A stretch of DNA of 37,353 bases from an uncultured Bacteroidales bacterium (GTDB lineage: Bacteria > Bacteroidota > Bacteroidia > Bacteroidales > WCHB1-69), in contig CAMJXE010000021.1 in the NCBI GenBank assembly GCA_946409645.1, positions 1-37,353 of the forward strand, in the 5' to 3' direction. How positions within the stretch are numbered: position 1 is the first letter of the stretch; each line of letters opens with the position of its first letter. Under the pieces are notes generated by a model. It was not told the origin of the DNA, did no database searches, and was given only the letters and a program-made list of their open reading frames with translations. The translations under genes and the position numbers were made by a program. Of the stretch, positions 13,844-21,855 are shown piece by piece.

Positions 13844-14393
13844 AGTGAGTTGATTTCTTCAGATGTGACATTTCCTGGCGGTGGAGGAACGCTTCGGGTT
13901 TTTTGATGTGAAAGAAAACGAGCGCGATCATCACATTCAGGTCGAAAAGGTACTCCCCTTGGACGGCCATATTCTCACGCCATACTTTTTGGATGTATTT
14001 TTTAGGGAAAAGTTCGAATAATTTTGCGATATCATCCATGTCGAGATGTACAAACACTTTTTCAATCAGCAACTCGTCAGGCAAATTGTTCGCCGTGACA
14101 TTGTCGTAAGACCAGAAAGCGTGTGCCTGCTCCAGTCTTTCGAACAACTCTCGTCTGAGACGCTCCTTGTATTGCCGGATTTTATAGTCGCTCTGAATCT
14201 TCAAGATTTTGCCTTCGGGAAGAGCAAACAGAGATTCGATTTTCAGGGACAACGGAAGCGTTATTTCTCTTTGGTCAAGCACAATATAGCTCAGCATCTG
14301 GCGTGAAACACCCAATTCCCTCGCCAACGCCGACTGGTTGTAATGGTCTCTAACCATCAATTTGCTGATATATTGCCCTGCACTTTGTTTCAA
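13836..14393 (-). CDS. antitoxin: HTH plus DUF6922-like domain
   Basis: Partner and probable autorepressor of the AbiEii-like toxin. The first 40 residues form a helix-turn-helix (NQSALARELGVSRQMLSYIV), and the middle resembles HigA-type antitoxins (LPLSLKIESLFALPEGKIL). Residues about 105-185 (LIEKVFVHLDMDDIAKLFEL, then FPKKYIQKVWRE) match the DUF6922 pattern found in AbiE-like antitoxins of Bacteroidota. The -7 element at 14418-14426 excludes the ATG at 14465. TTG at 14393 keeps the complete HTH and gives 185 aa; ATG 14357 is the shorter alternative. Confidence 0.7.
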   Translation of the reverse strand: MKQSAGQYISKLMVRDHYNQSALARELGVSRQMLSYIVLDQREITLPLSLKIESLFALPEGKILKIQSDYKIRQYKERLRRELFERLEQAHAFWSYDNVTANNLPDELLIEKVFVHLDMDDIAKLFELFPKKYIQKVWRENMAVQGEYLFDLNVMIALVFFHIKKPEAFLHRQEMSHLKKSTHYA

Positions 14394-14417
14394 AACAGTA
14401 ACTGTAATAACGAACGT

Positions 14418-14453
14418 GCAAAAATACAAAAAAATGTCAACAAATGGGTTGAC
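14418..14453 (-). promoter_or_regulatory. promoter and operator of the AbiE-like operon
   Basis: Minus-strand -7 element TATTTTTGC at 14418-14426. A perfect dyad GTCAAC (14436-14441) / GTTGAC (14448-14453) with a 6-base centre sits just upstream, over the -33 region. It is the likely autorepression site of the HTH antitoxin (inference). Confidence 0.65.
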
Positions 14454-14477
14454 AAAATAATCCATTTTTTCTTAAGG

Positions 14478-15569
14478 CTATTCTTCTTTTTTCCATTGCC
14501 CTTCCACGAAATAGTATCTCCCCGGCGGCAGCGTCGCGGCGGAGAGGATGACGTCGCGGCGCCAAAGTTTGTCGGATATGGTGATATCGTGCCAGCCCTC
14601 CTTGGACTCGCAAATGGCAGTGTCGGTGTGATTGTCGATGACAATGGAAGGATACCTTGGCTTGTTGTTCATCAAAAAGATCTCCCGGGACCAGGCCGCG
14701 AGACTGTCTGTGTATAAGTCGCTTACTAATTGGGCGGTTTCCGAACTTACCATGGTGTCAAAAAGAACTTCCAATCTCATACAGTCGTCTCCGCTTAATT
14801 CGCAATGCCAGGGTCCCTTGTCGCCCGTGGATCTCGATACCCAAGACGGTAGGAAATAACGATTCGGGTATTCTTGCTTGAATTCTTCCGTCAGTCTTCT
14901 GCACAATTCCATTTGCTGGTTCAACACAGCTGTGTCCTGGTGTTCCACAGCGTAACAAAGTCTGTTAGCTATGCTTGTCAGTCTTGCGGTGCGCCCTCCT
15001 TGTGGTACCCATACCGAAGCGAGTTGTCCCCAATAGTTGAAATAATGGGTGGTGCCGTCATTACCAAGACTCAAGCTCTTGAGGTGAGTGGCTGTCTTGG
15101 TAGCATGTTCAAACAGCTCGGCTATACATTGGGATTGTTCTTCGGAAATATTCAGGGTGTATTGATCGACAGGATTTGTATTGAAGCTGTTTACCAGTGA
15201 TTGTATTTGTTTTTGCTGCTCTTTGTCGCGTTTCCGGAAATCCTTTGCTTGGGCATAATGAACCGCCGTTATGTAAAGCCAAACGCTTTGTTTCGCTTTG
15301 TTCAAGATTAATTGATTCTTGCCGACTATAAGGGCATATTCCGGGGAAAAGCTCGGGGCACAGAGGTAGTATGTGGTGAACCTTGCCATCCATGTTGTGC
15401 TTCTACCTTCTGTATTTTCGTCGGTAACCAGCAGACGGAATAGCGTTTCGTTTCCGTTTTCATAATAATCATAAATCCCATACGACTCCGGAGTGAGGAA
15501 ATCTTGTGCCCTGCCGCACGCCACTGCGGCCAACAACGCGAGAATCAAGGTGGTTTTGCGCATATTCAT
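14478..15569 (-). CDS. secreted protein of unknown function
   Basis: Predicted exported protein of 363 aa that I do not recognise. The signal peptide is MNMRKTTLILALLAAVACGR followed by AQ, and the start at 15569 (or MRK at 15563) fits a -7 element TATTTTCGC at 15591-15599, which excludes ATG 15638. The mature part is mixed helical and ends in LPPGRYYFVEGQWKKEE. No repeats or catalytic motifs are evident. Its signal-peptide and promoter region is duplicated at 16698-16850 on the far side of the next toxin-antitoxin pair. Confidence 0.6.
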   Translation of the reverse strand: MNMRKTTLILALLAAVACGRAQDFLTPESYGIYDYYENGNETLFRLLVTDENTEGRSTTWMARFTTYYLCAPSFSPEYALIVGKNQLILNKAKQSVWLYITAVHYAQAKDFRKRDKEQQKQIQSLVNSFNTNPVDQYTLNISEEQSQCIAELFEHATKTATHLKSLSLGNDGTTHYFNYWGQLASVWVPQGGRTARLTSIANRLCYAVEHQDTAVLNQQMELCRRLTEEFKQEYPNRYFLPSWVSRSTGDKGPWHCELSGDDCMRLEVLFDTMVSSETAQLVSDLYTDSLAAWSREIFLMNNKPRYPSIVIDNHTDTAICESKEGWHDITISDKLWRRDVILSAATLPPGRYYFVEGQWKKEE

Positions 15570-15690
15570 AACGGTTTTTCGTTTTTTGTCGCGAAAATAC
15601 AATTTTTCCACGAGACTTACGATTCTTAAATTTAACAATTAATAGTTAATAAGTAAAATGAAAATTTTTCTAAAAATTATAGACAATCGT
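15538..15690 (-). repeat. duplicated signal-peptide/promoter block, copy A
   Basis: Start, signal-peptide codons and upstream region of the 14.5-kb secreted-protein gene. It is similar along about 150 bases to 16698-16850: a 20-base identical core (15538-15557 and 16698-16717), then gcgaaa-tac, cgattctt, and a shared AATTAATAGTTAA stretch. The two copies are in direct orientation on either side of the toxin-antitoxin pair. Confidence 0.75.
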
Positions 15691-15730
15691 GTTCGATTAT
15701 TGTGTATCTTTGCTGTCGAAAATCAAACCA

Positions 15731-15777
15731 AATAATGAAACTTATAGGTTTCATTATTGAAAAAATCATATTTTTGC
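15731..15777 (+). promoter_or_regulatory. operator and promoter of the 15.8-kb toxin-antitoxin pair
   Basis: A perfect 11-base-arm dyad AATAATGAAAC (15731-15741) / GTTTCATTATT (15748-15758) precedes a -7 element TATTTTTGC at 15769-15777, which is 20 bases from the toxin ATG. A second -7-like TATCTTTGC is at 15705-15713. The dyad is the likely binding site of the XRE antitoxin (inference). Confidence 0.7.
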
Positions 15778-15796
15778 ACTACAAATAAAATAAACG

Positions 15797-16339
15797 ATGA
15801 CTTTTGACAAAATCTTAGATAATGGGAGATTATGGGCGGTGCGTTTTAACAAGGACAATCAAAATGCTCTTCAAAAAGTGCTGTCTCAATGGAGTGATGC
15901 AGATTGGCTTGCCGACTTTTTCACCCAAAACATTGACGATCTGATTTCCTATTTCAGAATTACCAATATCGAAGATGCCATTTATCGAACCATGGAGGAT
16001 AGGGATGAATTGGCCTGTGTCATCATGGATATCTCACCTGAAGCCAATCTCGATCATTTCTTCCGTCCACTTGACAATGATCGCATCAGAGAGATGTTGC
16101 TCGGGAAAGAGAAGGGCCGTCCGAATCATGGGAGCTGGTTGAGACTGTATGCCATAAAACTGAGCATGGGGATCTATATTATCACAGGTGGAGCCATTAA
16201 ACTAACAAGAACAATGCAGGAAAGGGAACATACTTTGCAGGAGTTGGAAAAAATGGAAAAGGTTCGGAATTTTCTAATTCAAGAACACGTGTTTGACGAA
16301 GACAGTTTCACCGATTATCAAAAGGAGGTAGTATTATGA
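15797..16339 (+). CDS. toxin of a Bacteroidota type II toxin-antitoxin pair
   Basis: Protein of 180 aa expected to be the toxin half of the pair. It has no signal peptide. The segment HGSWLRLYAIKLSMGIYIIT, then GGAIKLTRTMQERE (about 112-145), recalls the beta-hairpin core of RelE/HigB-like proteins (YxITGGAIKLT), followed by LEKMEKVRNFLIQEHVFDED. From memory, proteins of this size and pattern are common in Bacteroidota next to an XRE gene. Its stop overlaps the antitoxin start by four bases (ATGA), which shows translational coupling. The biochemical activity is not established by the sequence. Confidence 0.65.
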   Translation: MTFDKILDNGRLWAVRFNKDNQNALQKVLSQWSDADWLADFFTQNIDDLISYFRITNIEDAIYRTMEDRDELACVIMDISPEANLDHFFRPLDNDRIREMLLGKEKGRPNHGSWLRLYAIKLSMGIYIITGGAIKLTRTMQEREHTLQELEKMEKVRNFLIQEHVFDEDSFTDYQKEVVL

Positions 16340-16650
16340 CAATAGAAGAAGCCGTTGCTCGTTTGAGCTGTTATCAGACAGAAGAACCTCTTTGTTGGCG
16401 GGTAGAGGAGGAAAGAATTCGTTATGCCAAAGAGAATGGCTGGCTGAAGTATTCCCGCAAAATAGCCATCAAAGCGGCCATGGCGATGAAGCAGCAGAAC
16501 CTTTCAAGGCAGGACGTTGCCGACAGAATGGGCTGTTCGGCCCAGTATGTGTCGCGGCTGCTAAAAGGGGAGGAGAACCTCTCCCTTGAAACCATCTGCA
16601 AATTGGAGGACGCGCTGAATGTCGCAATTCTGCAATACGAGTTCGCATAA
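16336..16650 (+). CDS. XRE family antitoxin
   Basis: Antitoxin of 104 aa with a C-terminal XRE helix-turn-helix (about 47-100; KAAMAMKQQNLSRQDVADRM, GCSAQYVSRLLKGEENLSLE). The N-terminal 45 residues are probably the toxin-neutralising part. The ATG overlaps the toxin stop. The perfect 28-bp dyad upstream of the toxin gene is its likely operator. Confidence 0.8.
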   Translation: MTIEEAVARLSCYQTEEPLCWRVEEERIRYAKENGWLKYSRKIAIKAAMAMKQQNLSRQDVADRMGCSAQYVSRLLKGEENLSLETICKLEDALNVAILQYEFA

Positions 16651-16697
16651 GAGTACCAGCCTGATTGTGCCCTTCTGCACAACGTGACAGCCAAAAA

Positions 16698-16850
16698 GCG
16701 AGAATCAAGGTGGTTTTTCACATAAGTATGGTAGTTTTCTCTTTATTTTAGCCGCGAAATTACATTTTTTTTATGAAACTTGCGATTCTTGATTTTAATA
16801 ATTAATAGTTAAGAAATGAAATGAAAAATTTTCTTGAAAAATAATGTTGT
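16698..16850 (-). repeat. duplicated signal-peptide/promoter block, copy B (decayed)
   Basis: Degenerate second copy of 15538-15690. On the minus strand it reads ATG, then TGA, then KTTLILAFWLSRC, so the signal peptide MRKTTLILALLAAVAC is recognisable but interrupted at codon 2, and no gene body follows. The 16651-16919 gap otherwise holds only the AT-rich copy of the promoter region. Confidence 0.7.
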
Positions 16851-16919
16851 TTTTTCAAAATAAAATGTATTTTTGCAGCTGAAAAAATAATAGTTTATAC
16901 GAAGTAAAACTTACCCGTT

Positions 16920-17033
16920 ATGGCACCTAAAAGAAATTCGAAGGATGATGCAAAGAAGGCGAAAAGGCCTAGAAAAAAAATCAAATACATCAAAATCGTT
17001 GAGTTGACTGAAGACCCATACAACCTCAACTAA
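16920..17033 (+). CDS. 37-aa lysine-rich peptide, probable antitoxin remnant
   Basis: Short frame MAPKRNSKDDAKKAKRPRKK, then IKYIKIVELTEDPYNLN and TAA. It has a -7 element TATTTTTGC at 16868-16876 and ends 1 base before the ATG of a PIN-domain fragment. The position suggests the antitoxin gene of a VapBC-like locus, shortened, but the peptide itself matches no family I know. It could also be a non-functional leader. Confidence 0.4.
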   Translation: MAPKRNSKDDAKKAKRPRKKIKYIKIVELTEDPYNLN

Positions 17034-17034
17034 T

Positions 17035-17145
17035 ATGTCTCGATATTTTCTTGACACTCACATTGTTGGCTGGCTTCTGAGCAATAGTCCAAAATTAGAC
17101 GAAGAATTGAAGAAGTTCGCGGAAGAGCTGAGCAACGCCATGTGA
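17035..17145 (+). pseudogene. PIN (VapC-like) toxin fragment fused to a HicB-like tail
   Basis: The 36-aa frame begins MSRYFLDTHIVGWLLSNSPK, a typical PIN N-terminus with the first catalytic Asp (FLDTH). It then jumps to LKKFAEELSNAM and stops. That end matches the HicB C-terminus in this window (VQKFAEELSHAMA, stop 4310). Normal PIN toxins have about 130 aa, and the remaining catalytic acids are missing, so it should be inactive. It looks like a deletion joining two toxin-antitoxin loci. Confidence 0.6.
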
Positions 17146-17172
17146 GGAGGTGTAGCTGCGGATAGTGAGGCG

Positions 17173-17679
17173 TTAATTGCCGGATGACAAGATGCTGACG
17201 GTCAGGTCGGCGACGGTCATGGGGACGGCGGCGATGAGGTCCTGCGGGGCGATTTTGAACTGCAGTCCGCGCACGCCCGCGCTGACGTAGATGTAGTCGA
17301 ACAGTTCGCATGTTTCATGGATGTAGGTCGGGAAGGGCTTTTTCATGCCCACGGGCGAGCAACCGCCACGGATGTAGCCGGTCAGGGGCAGCAGCTCCTT
17401 CATCGGGATGAGGTCGCAGCTTTTGTTGCCCGTCACTTTGGCGGTTTTCTTCAGATCCACCTCGTCGTTGCCAGGAATCACACACACGAAATGGCCTGTC
17501 TTGTCGCCTTTCAGCACTAATGTCTTGAAGACCTGGTTGATATCTTCGTTCAGCTGGTCTGCAATATGCTGCGCTCCGAGGTCGTTCTCGTCCACCTCGT
17601 AGGGAATCAGCTCATAAGCGACACTCTTCTGGTCGAGAATGCGGCAGGCGTTGGTCTTGTTGGTTTTTGTCTTGGACAT
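17173..17679 (-). CDS. ybaK: Cys-tRNA(Pro)/aminoacyl-tRNA deacylase YbaK
   Basis: Editing protein of 168 aa that hydrolyses mischarged Cys-tRNA(Pro) in trans. Visible family features are the motif VFKTLVLKGDKTGHFVCVIP (50-69, with the conserved Lys of LVLKG), KKTAKVTGNK, and TGYIRGGCSPVGMKK (100-114), which shapes the substrate pocket. Length agrees with the YbaK/EbsC family. A minus-strand -7 element is at 17699-17707, so the leader is short. It is not obviously linked to its neighbours. Confidence 0.92.
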   Translation of the reverse strand: MSKTKTNKTNACRILDQKSVAYELIPYEVDENDLGAQHIADQLNEDINQVFKTLVLKGDKTGHFVCVIPGNDEVDLKKTAKVTGNKSCDLIPMKELLPLTGYIRGGCSPVGMKKPFPTYIHETCELFDYIYVSAGVRGLQFKIAPQDLIAAVPMTVADLTVSILSSGN

Positions 17680-17760
17680 AATCGATTTCTTTCGGGAAGC
17701 AAAAATAGTTTTTTTTCAAACCCTGCGACACGAAGTGTTTGGTGAGTGCGATAGGGGTCG

Positions 17761-18006
17761 TCAACTTCTCAGCCATATCACGGTTTCGCCCTCGTTCAGG
17801 AAAGAGGGGGCGACCTCCACGACTCGCGGGGCGCGGAACCTGCGGACGGCCTCTTTCAGGGCGGAGCCACGGTTGTAGCCGTGAATCACGACGATTTTCT
17901 CCGTTCCGCGAGGGGCGCGTGCCACCCGCTCGCGAAGGAGTTCCAGGGCATCCTCCACGTACATGCCGTGGAGGTCAACTCTAAGGGTGCTGTTTGTCTG
18001 GGACAT
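17761..18006 (-). CDS. Smr domain protein
   Basis: Stand-alone Smr domain of 81 aa. It contains the family motifs LDLHG-like VDLHGMYVEDALELL (10-24) and HGYNRGSALKEAVRRF (42-57; the HGxGxG motif appears as HGYNRG). Smr domains bind or nick nucleic acid; stand-alone forms such as SmrB act on mRNA at collided ribosomes. The GxG change and the small size leave the activity open. A -7-like TATCTTCGC is at 18030-18038 on the minus strand. Confidence 0.8.
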   Translation of the reverse strand: MSQTNSTLRVDLHGMYVEDALELLRERVARAPRGTEKIVVIHGYNRGSALKEAVRRFRAPRVVEVAPSFLNEGETVIWLRS

Positions 18007-18111
18007 GGGGTTGGCTGAAATTTTGTGCCGCGAAGATACACTTTTTATACAAGCGGAAAATTCACGAATTTTATGTATGTTTGCGGTCGGATTCTTATAA
18101 CCCGCCGATCA

Positions 18112-20841
18112 ATGAAAAATACACCTTTGATACTCCTTTTGGCCGTTATGATGGCGTTTTGCACTGCCACGGCGCAGGTGAGCATTGTAAATCCCACCGT
18201 GGAACATCAGTATAAACAACAGGCGTTGGCCACCTCGGAACCTCGCTTCGGCTGGCGCTATTCCAGCGGGAAGAATAACGTAGTGCAAGAATCCTACCGC
18301 ATCGTTGTGGCTTCTTCTGAAGAGAAAGCGCGCAATGGTGTCGGCGACCTCTGGGATTCAAAAGTGGTGACCTCCGACCAGATGATATTCATCCCTTACC
18401 AAGGCGAAACTTTACACAGTCGGGACAAGGCTTATTGGAAGGTTTATGCCACTTTGACTTACGAAGAAAAAGGGGGCAAAAGGAAAAAAATAAGAACGGA
18501 AAGCGAGGTCAATTCCTTTGAAATCAGTTTGTTGAAGCAAGAAGATTGGAGCGCGAAATGGATTGGTTACGACTATGACGACGACACCCTGATTCAGAAA
18601 ACCCGTGTGGCGGCGCGTTACCTCCGCAAAGAGTTCGCATTGAACAAGGAGGTGAAGGAGGCACGGCTCTATGTTAGCGGTTTGGGACAATATAGCATGG
18701 GGGTCAACGGCTCCACCATAGGGGATAATGATTGGTTCAAACCTGCGCTCTCCGATTATCGCAAACGGGTCTATTTCAACGCTTACGATGTGACCCATCT
18801 CTTGCGGGCAGGCGAGGAGAACGCCATCGGCATCACCCTCGCGGGCGGGCGCCACATGACCATGCGCTACAATAAAGAGGAGGAAGAGTGGGGCGGTCTC
18901 GCCCACATCATGCACTTCGGGGCGCCGCGCATGATCCTGCAGCTCGAAATCACTTATAAGGACGGCACTCAGGAGCGCATCATCAGTGACGAAAGCTGGC
19001 GTATCACCAACCGAGGCCCCATCCGTACCTCCAACGAGTTCGACGGCGAGACTTACGATGAAAATTACAACCTTGGGAAATGGATGGAACCCGACTATGA
19101 CGACTCCTCGTGGGAGAAGGCTGAGCTTGTGGATGCACCAGGGGGCCAGCTGGTGCCGCAACCTAACCCCAATTTGGCATGTCAAGAGGTGCTGATGCCC
19201 GAAAGAATATATCGACGAGGTGACAAGTGGATGATTGATATGGGACAGAATATGGTAGGCGCTTTTTCCATACAGGCGAATGGTATGCAGCCAGGCGACA
19301 CCATCACAATGCGTTTTGCCGAGGGGCTGAATCCGGATGGCACACTCTTTGTGGACAATTTGCGCTCGGCTGAAGCCACGGATAGGTATATTGTTGGTCA
19401 TTCACAATCCACCATTCATAATGTGGCGTGGATTCCGGAATTTGTCTATCACGGTTTCCGTTATGTGGAGATTTCCGGGTTGCGGGAGGCACCCGACTTG
19501 AATTATACTTCGGGGTTGGTATTGTATGACAGAATGGCGACGACGGGGCATTTCGAGTGTTCAGAAGTGATGATCAACGAGGTGTATCGCAACGCCTATT
19601 GGGGCATCCGGGGCAACTACCGCTCGATGCCCACCGACTGTCCGCAGCGCGACGAGCGGATGGGCTGGACTGGCGACCATACCACGGGATGCTATGGGGA
19701 GTCGTACCTTTTCGACAACCACCAGCTCTACCGCAAATGGTTGACCGACATTGAGGATAGTCAGTGGGAAAACGGTTCATTATCAGATGTTTGTCCCGCG
19801 TATTGGCGGCGTTACACTGACAACATGACCTGGCCGGGCGCGTTCATCACCGTGGCCGACATGCTCTACACTCGTTACGGGGACATTGAGGGTATCCGCC
19901 AGCACTATCCCGCGATGAAGCGGTGGTTGGAACACATGGGCAACACATACGGCAAGGATGGCATTATTACCCGCGATTGTTACGGGGATTGGTGCGTGCC
20001 GCCGGAGTCGCCGGAGCTGATTCATTCGAGAGACCTGCTTAGGAACACTTACGGTGCGAATATTTCCACACCCTTTTACTGCTATTTATGTCAAATAATG
20101 GCTCGATTTGCCGAACTTTTGGGCTTGCGAGACGATGCGGACCGTTTTCTTTTCGATGCTAATTTCTCCGCCAACGCATACAACGAAATGAGTTTTGACG
20201 CCGGAAAAGGAAACTACGACAACGGCACTGTGACGGCCAATATTCTGCCTTTGGCTTTCGGTATGGTGCCCGAAGTGTGGGAGAATGATGTCTTCGACAA
20301 TATCGTCAACAAGACGGAGAACGAATATGGGGGGCACTTGTCCTGTGGAGTGGTAGGTATTCAGATGCTGATGCGCACGCTCACGGAATATGGGCGCGGA
20401 GACCTTGCGTTGAAACTTGCCACCAACGACACCTATCCGAGTTGGGGTTATATGGTGCGAAACGGAGCGACCACTATTTGGGAACTGTGGAACGGCAACA
20501 CCGCCGACCCGTCGATGAATTCCGGCAACCACGTGATGCTCCTCGGCGACCTCATTTTATGGGAGTATGAATATCTCGCTGGTATCCGCGCTTTGGAACC
20601 AGGGTACCGCAAAATCCAGCTGAAACCCTATCCTATTGAGGGGTTGGATTGGGTAAACTGCGTTTACAATTCAATCTCTGGCGACATCCAAAGTTCTTGG
20701 AAACGCGATGGTGACCGCTTCGAATGGGAAATTGTCATCCCCGCGAACACCACCGCCGAGGTGTGGGTTCCCACGGCCGAAGGCTATGAGGTGAAAACGT
20801 TCGGCAGCGGCAGATGGCGGTTGACCTCGAAATTGAAGTGA
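18112..20841 (+). CDS. secreted alpha-L-rhamnosidase, GH78
   Basis: Exported glycoside hydrolase of 909 aa that should release alpha-L-rhamnose from plant or bacterial glycans. A signal peptide (MKNTPLILLLAVMMAFCTAT, then AQ) starts at 18112; upstream ATG 18025 is excluded because a -7 element TATGTTTGC lies at 18076-18084. Domains in order: N-terminal Fn3-like and rhamnosidase-N region (about 25-300), a beta region (300-460), the (alpha/alpha)6 catalytic barrel (about 470-830) and a C-terminal beta domain. DCPQRDERMGWTGD at 509-522 carries the proposed general acid Glu515, and TTIWELW at 787-793 the proposed base Glu791. There is no SusCD pair or regulator nearby, so it is an isolated enzyme. 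Confidence 0.93.
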   Translation: MKNTPLILLLAVMMAFCTATAQVSIVNPTVEHQYKQQALATSEPRFGWRYSSGKNNVVQESYRIVVASSEEKARNGVGDLWDSKVVTSDQMIFIPYQGETLHSRDKAYWKVYATLTYEEKGGKRKKIRTESEVNSFEISLLKQEDWSAKWIGYDYDDDTLIQKTRVAARYLRKEFALNKEVKEARLYVSGLGQYSMGVNGSTIGDNDWFKPALSDYRKRVYFNAYDVTHLLRAGEENAIGITLAGGRHMTMRYNKEEEEWGGLAHIMHFGAPRMILQLEITYKDGTQERIISDESWRITNRGPIRTSNEFDGETYDENYNLGKWMEPDYDDSSWEKAELVDAPGGQLVPQPNPNLACQEVLMPERIYRRGDKWMIDMGQNMVGAFSIQANGMQPGDTITMRFAEGLNPDGTLFVDNLRSAEATDRYIVGHSQSTIHNVAWIPEFVYHGFRYVEISGLREAPDLNYTSGLVLYDRMATTGHFECSEVMINEVYRNAYWGIRGNYRSMPTDCPQRDERMGWTGDHTTGCYGESYLFDNHQLYRKWLTDIEDSQWENGSLSDVCPAYWRRYTDNMTWPGAFITVADMLYTRYGDIEGIRQHYPAMKRWLEHMGNTYGKDGIITRDCYGDWCVPPESPELIHSRDLLRNTYGANISTPFYCYLCQIMARFAELLGLRDDADRFLFDANFSANAYNEMSFDAGKGNYDNGTVTANILPLAFGMVPEVWENDVFDNIVNKTENEYGGHLSCGVVGIQMLMRTLTEYGRGDLALKLATNDTYPSWGYMVRNGATTIWELWNGNTADPSMNSGNHVMLLGDLILWEYEYLAGIRALEPGYRKIQLKPYPIEGLDWVNCVYNSISGDIQSSWKRDGDRFEWEIVIPANTTAEVWVPTAEGYEVKTFGSGRWRLTSKLK

Positions 20842-20931
20842 ACTGTGTGTCACTCGAAAAAGTCCTGTGACGCTTTGTTCTTGTTGTTGATATTTTTTTC
20901 TATTTTTGCGACTTGAAAAATTACCAGCGTT

Positions 20932-21834
20932 ATGAACTCTAAAATCACCTTTTCCTCGTTAAAGCCAATAAAGGCATTGACTGCGATAAATAATAAATTT
21001 TGGATTATCATTTTGCTTTTGTGTTTTGGATTGAACTGGTCGAATGCGCAAAACTCAAAATGGATTACCAAGGGAGATCATTCGATAGCTAAAAATAACT
21101 ATTACAAGGCAAAACAGTGTTACGATAAAGCGATTAAAGCCGGTGAGGATGGCGCATACTTTAAAATGGGAGTGTTGCTATCTGAAGGACCGGCGGACTT
21201 ATGCGACGAGGAGGTGGCTGCATTGTGCTTTTTTCAAGCCGCCTCACAAATCTCAATTGATAAGCTCAGAGCAATGGCCGACCGTAATAGCCCTGATGCG
21301 CAGATGCTGTTGGGATATTGTTACCAGACGGGAAATGTGGTTCATAAAGATCTGTCAAAGGCTATTGAACTGTATAAAAAGGCTGAGGAATTCAATCTTG
21401 TATTCCTAATTGATGCTTTGCAGAGACAAATTGATGGAAAGGATGAGGGACAAACGCCAGTAACCGATTTTAACGAGGGAACCTTCTTTAGTGATTCCAT
21501 ATACCATCTTCCTGAAGAAGCAATGCCTGAATTCCCAGGAGGTATTGATGCTTTTGGCCAAACGTTGTCCAAAATTGTCAATTATCCGCAATACGCGCTT
21601 CGGAATCGTATTTCAGGAGTGGTTTTGGTGAAATTTGTGGTGGAAAAAGACGGTTCCGTGGATAATGCTGAGATAATGGCCTCATGTTTTCCAGTATTGG
21701 ACAATGAGGCACTTCGTGCAATGAAGCATCTCCCGAAATGGAAGCCAGGTATGTCCCAAGGGAAACCTGTCCGTTGTTTCTTCCAGGTGCCTATTACGTT
21801 TAGATATTCAAGGAATATTGATAGAATTTGCTGA
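20932..21834 (+). CDS. TonB-like protein with Sel1-type repeats
   Basis: Membrane-anchored protein of 300 aa. A single membrane segment (about 23-40, WIIILLLCFGLNWSNAQ) is followed by Sel1/TPR-like helical repeats (about 42-165; YYKAKQCYDKAIKAGEDGAY, AQMLLGYCYQTG) and a C-terminal TonB domain (about 205-292; MPEFPGGIDAF, SGVVLVKFVVEKDGSV, GKPVRCFFQVPITF). The TonB domain would carry proton-motive energy to outer-membrane receptors, but ExbBD are not in the window. A -7 element TATTTTTGC at 20901-20909 drives it. The TonB part resembles the C-terminus of the M56 protein at 6189-7859. Confidence 0.85.
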   Translation: MNSKITFSSLKPIKALTAINNKFWIIILLLCFGLNWSNAQNSKWITKGDHSIAKNNYYKAKQCYDKAIKAGEDGAYFKMGVLLSEGPADLCDEEVAALCFFQAASQISIDKLRAMADRNSPDAQMLLGYCYQTGNVVHKDLSKAIELYKKAEEFNLVFLIDALQRQIDGKDEGQTPVTDFNEGTFFSDSIYHLPEEAMPEFPGGIDAFGQTLSKIVNYPQYALRNRISGVVLVKFVVEKDGSVDNAEIMASCFPVLDNEALRAMKHLPKWKPGMSQGKPVRCFFQVPITFRYSRNIDRIC

Positions 21835-21855
21835 AAACGAGAAAAGGGTGCCTTA

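Noticed and set aside
3647..17145. Integrative element or prophage carrying the TA loci
   Set aside because: No integrase, relaxase, phage structural or conjugation gene and no clear attachment repeats are visible in the region.
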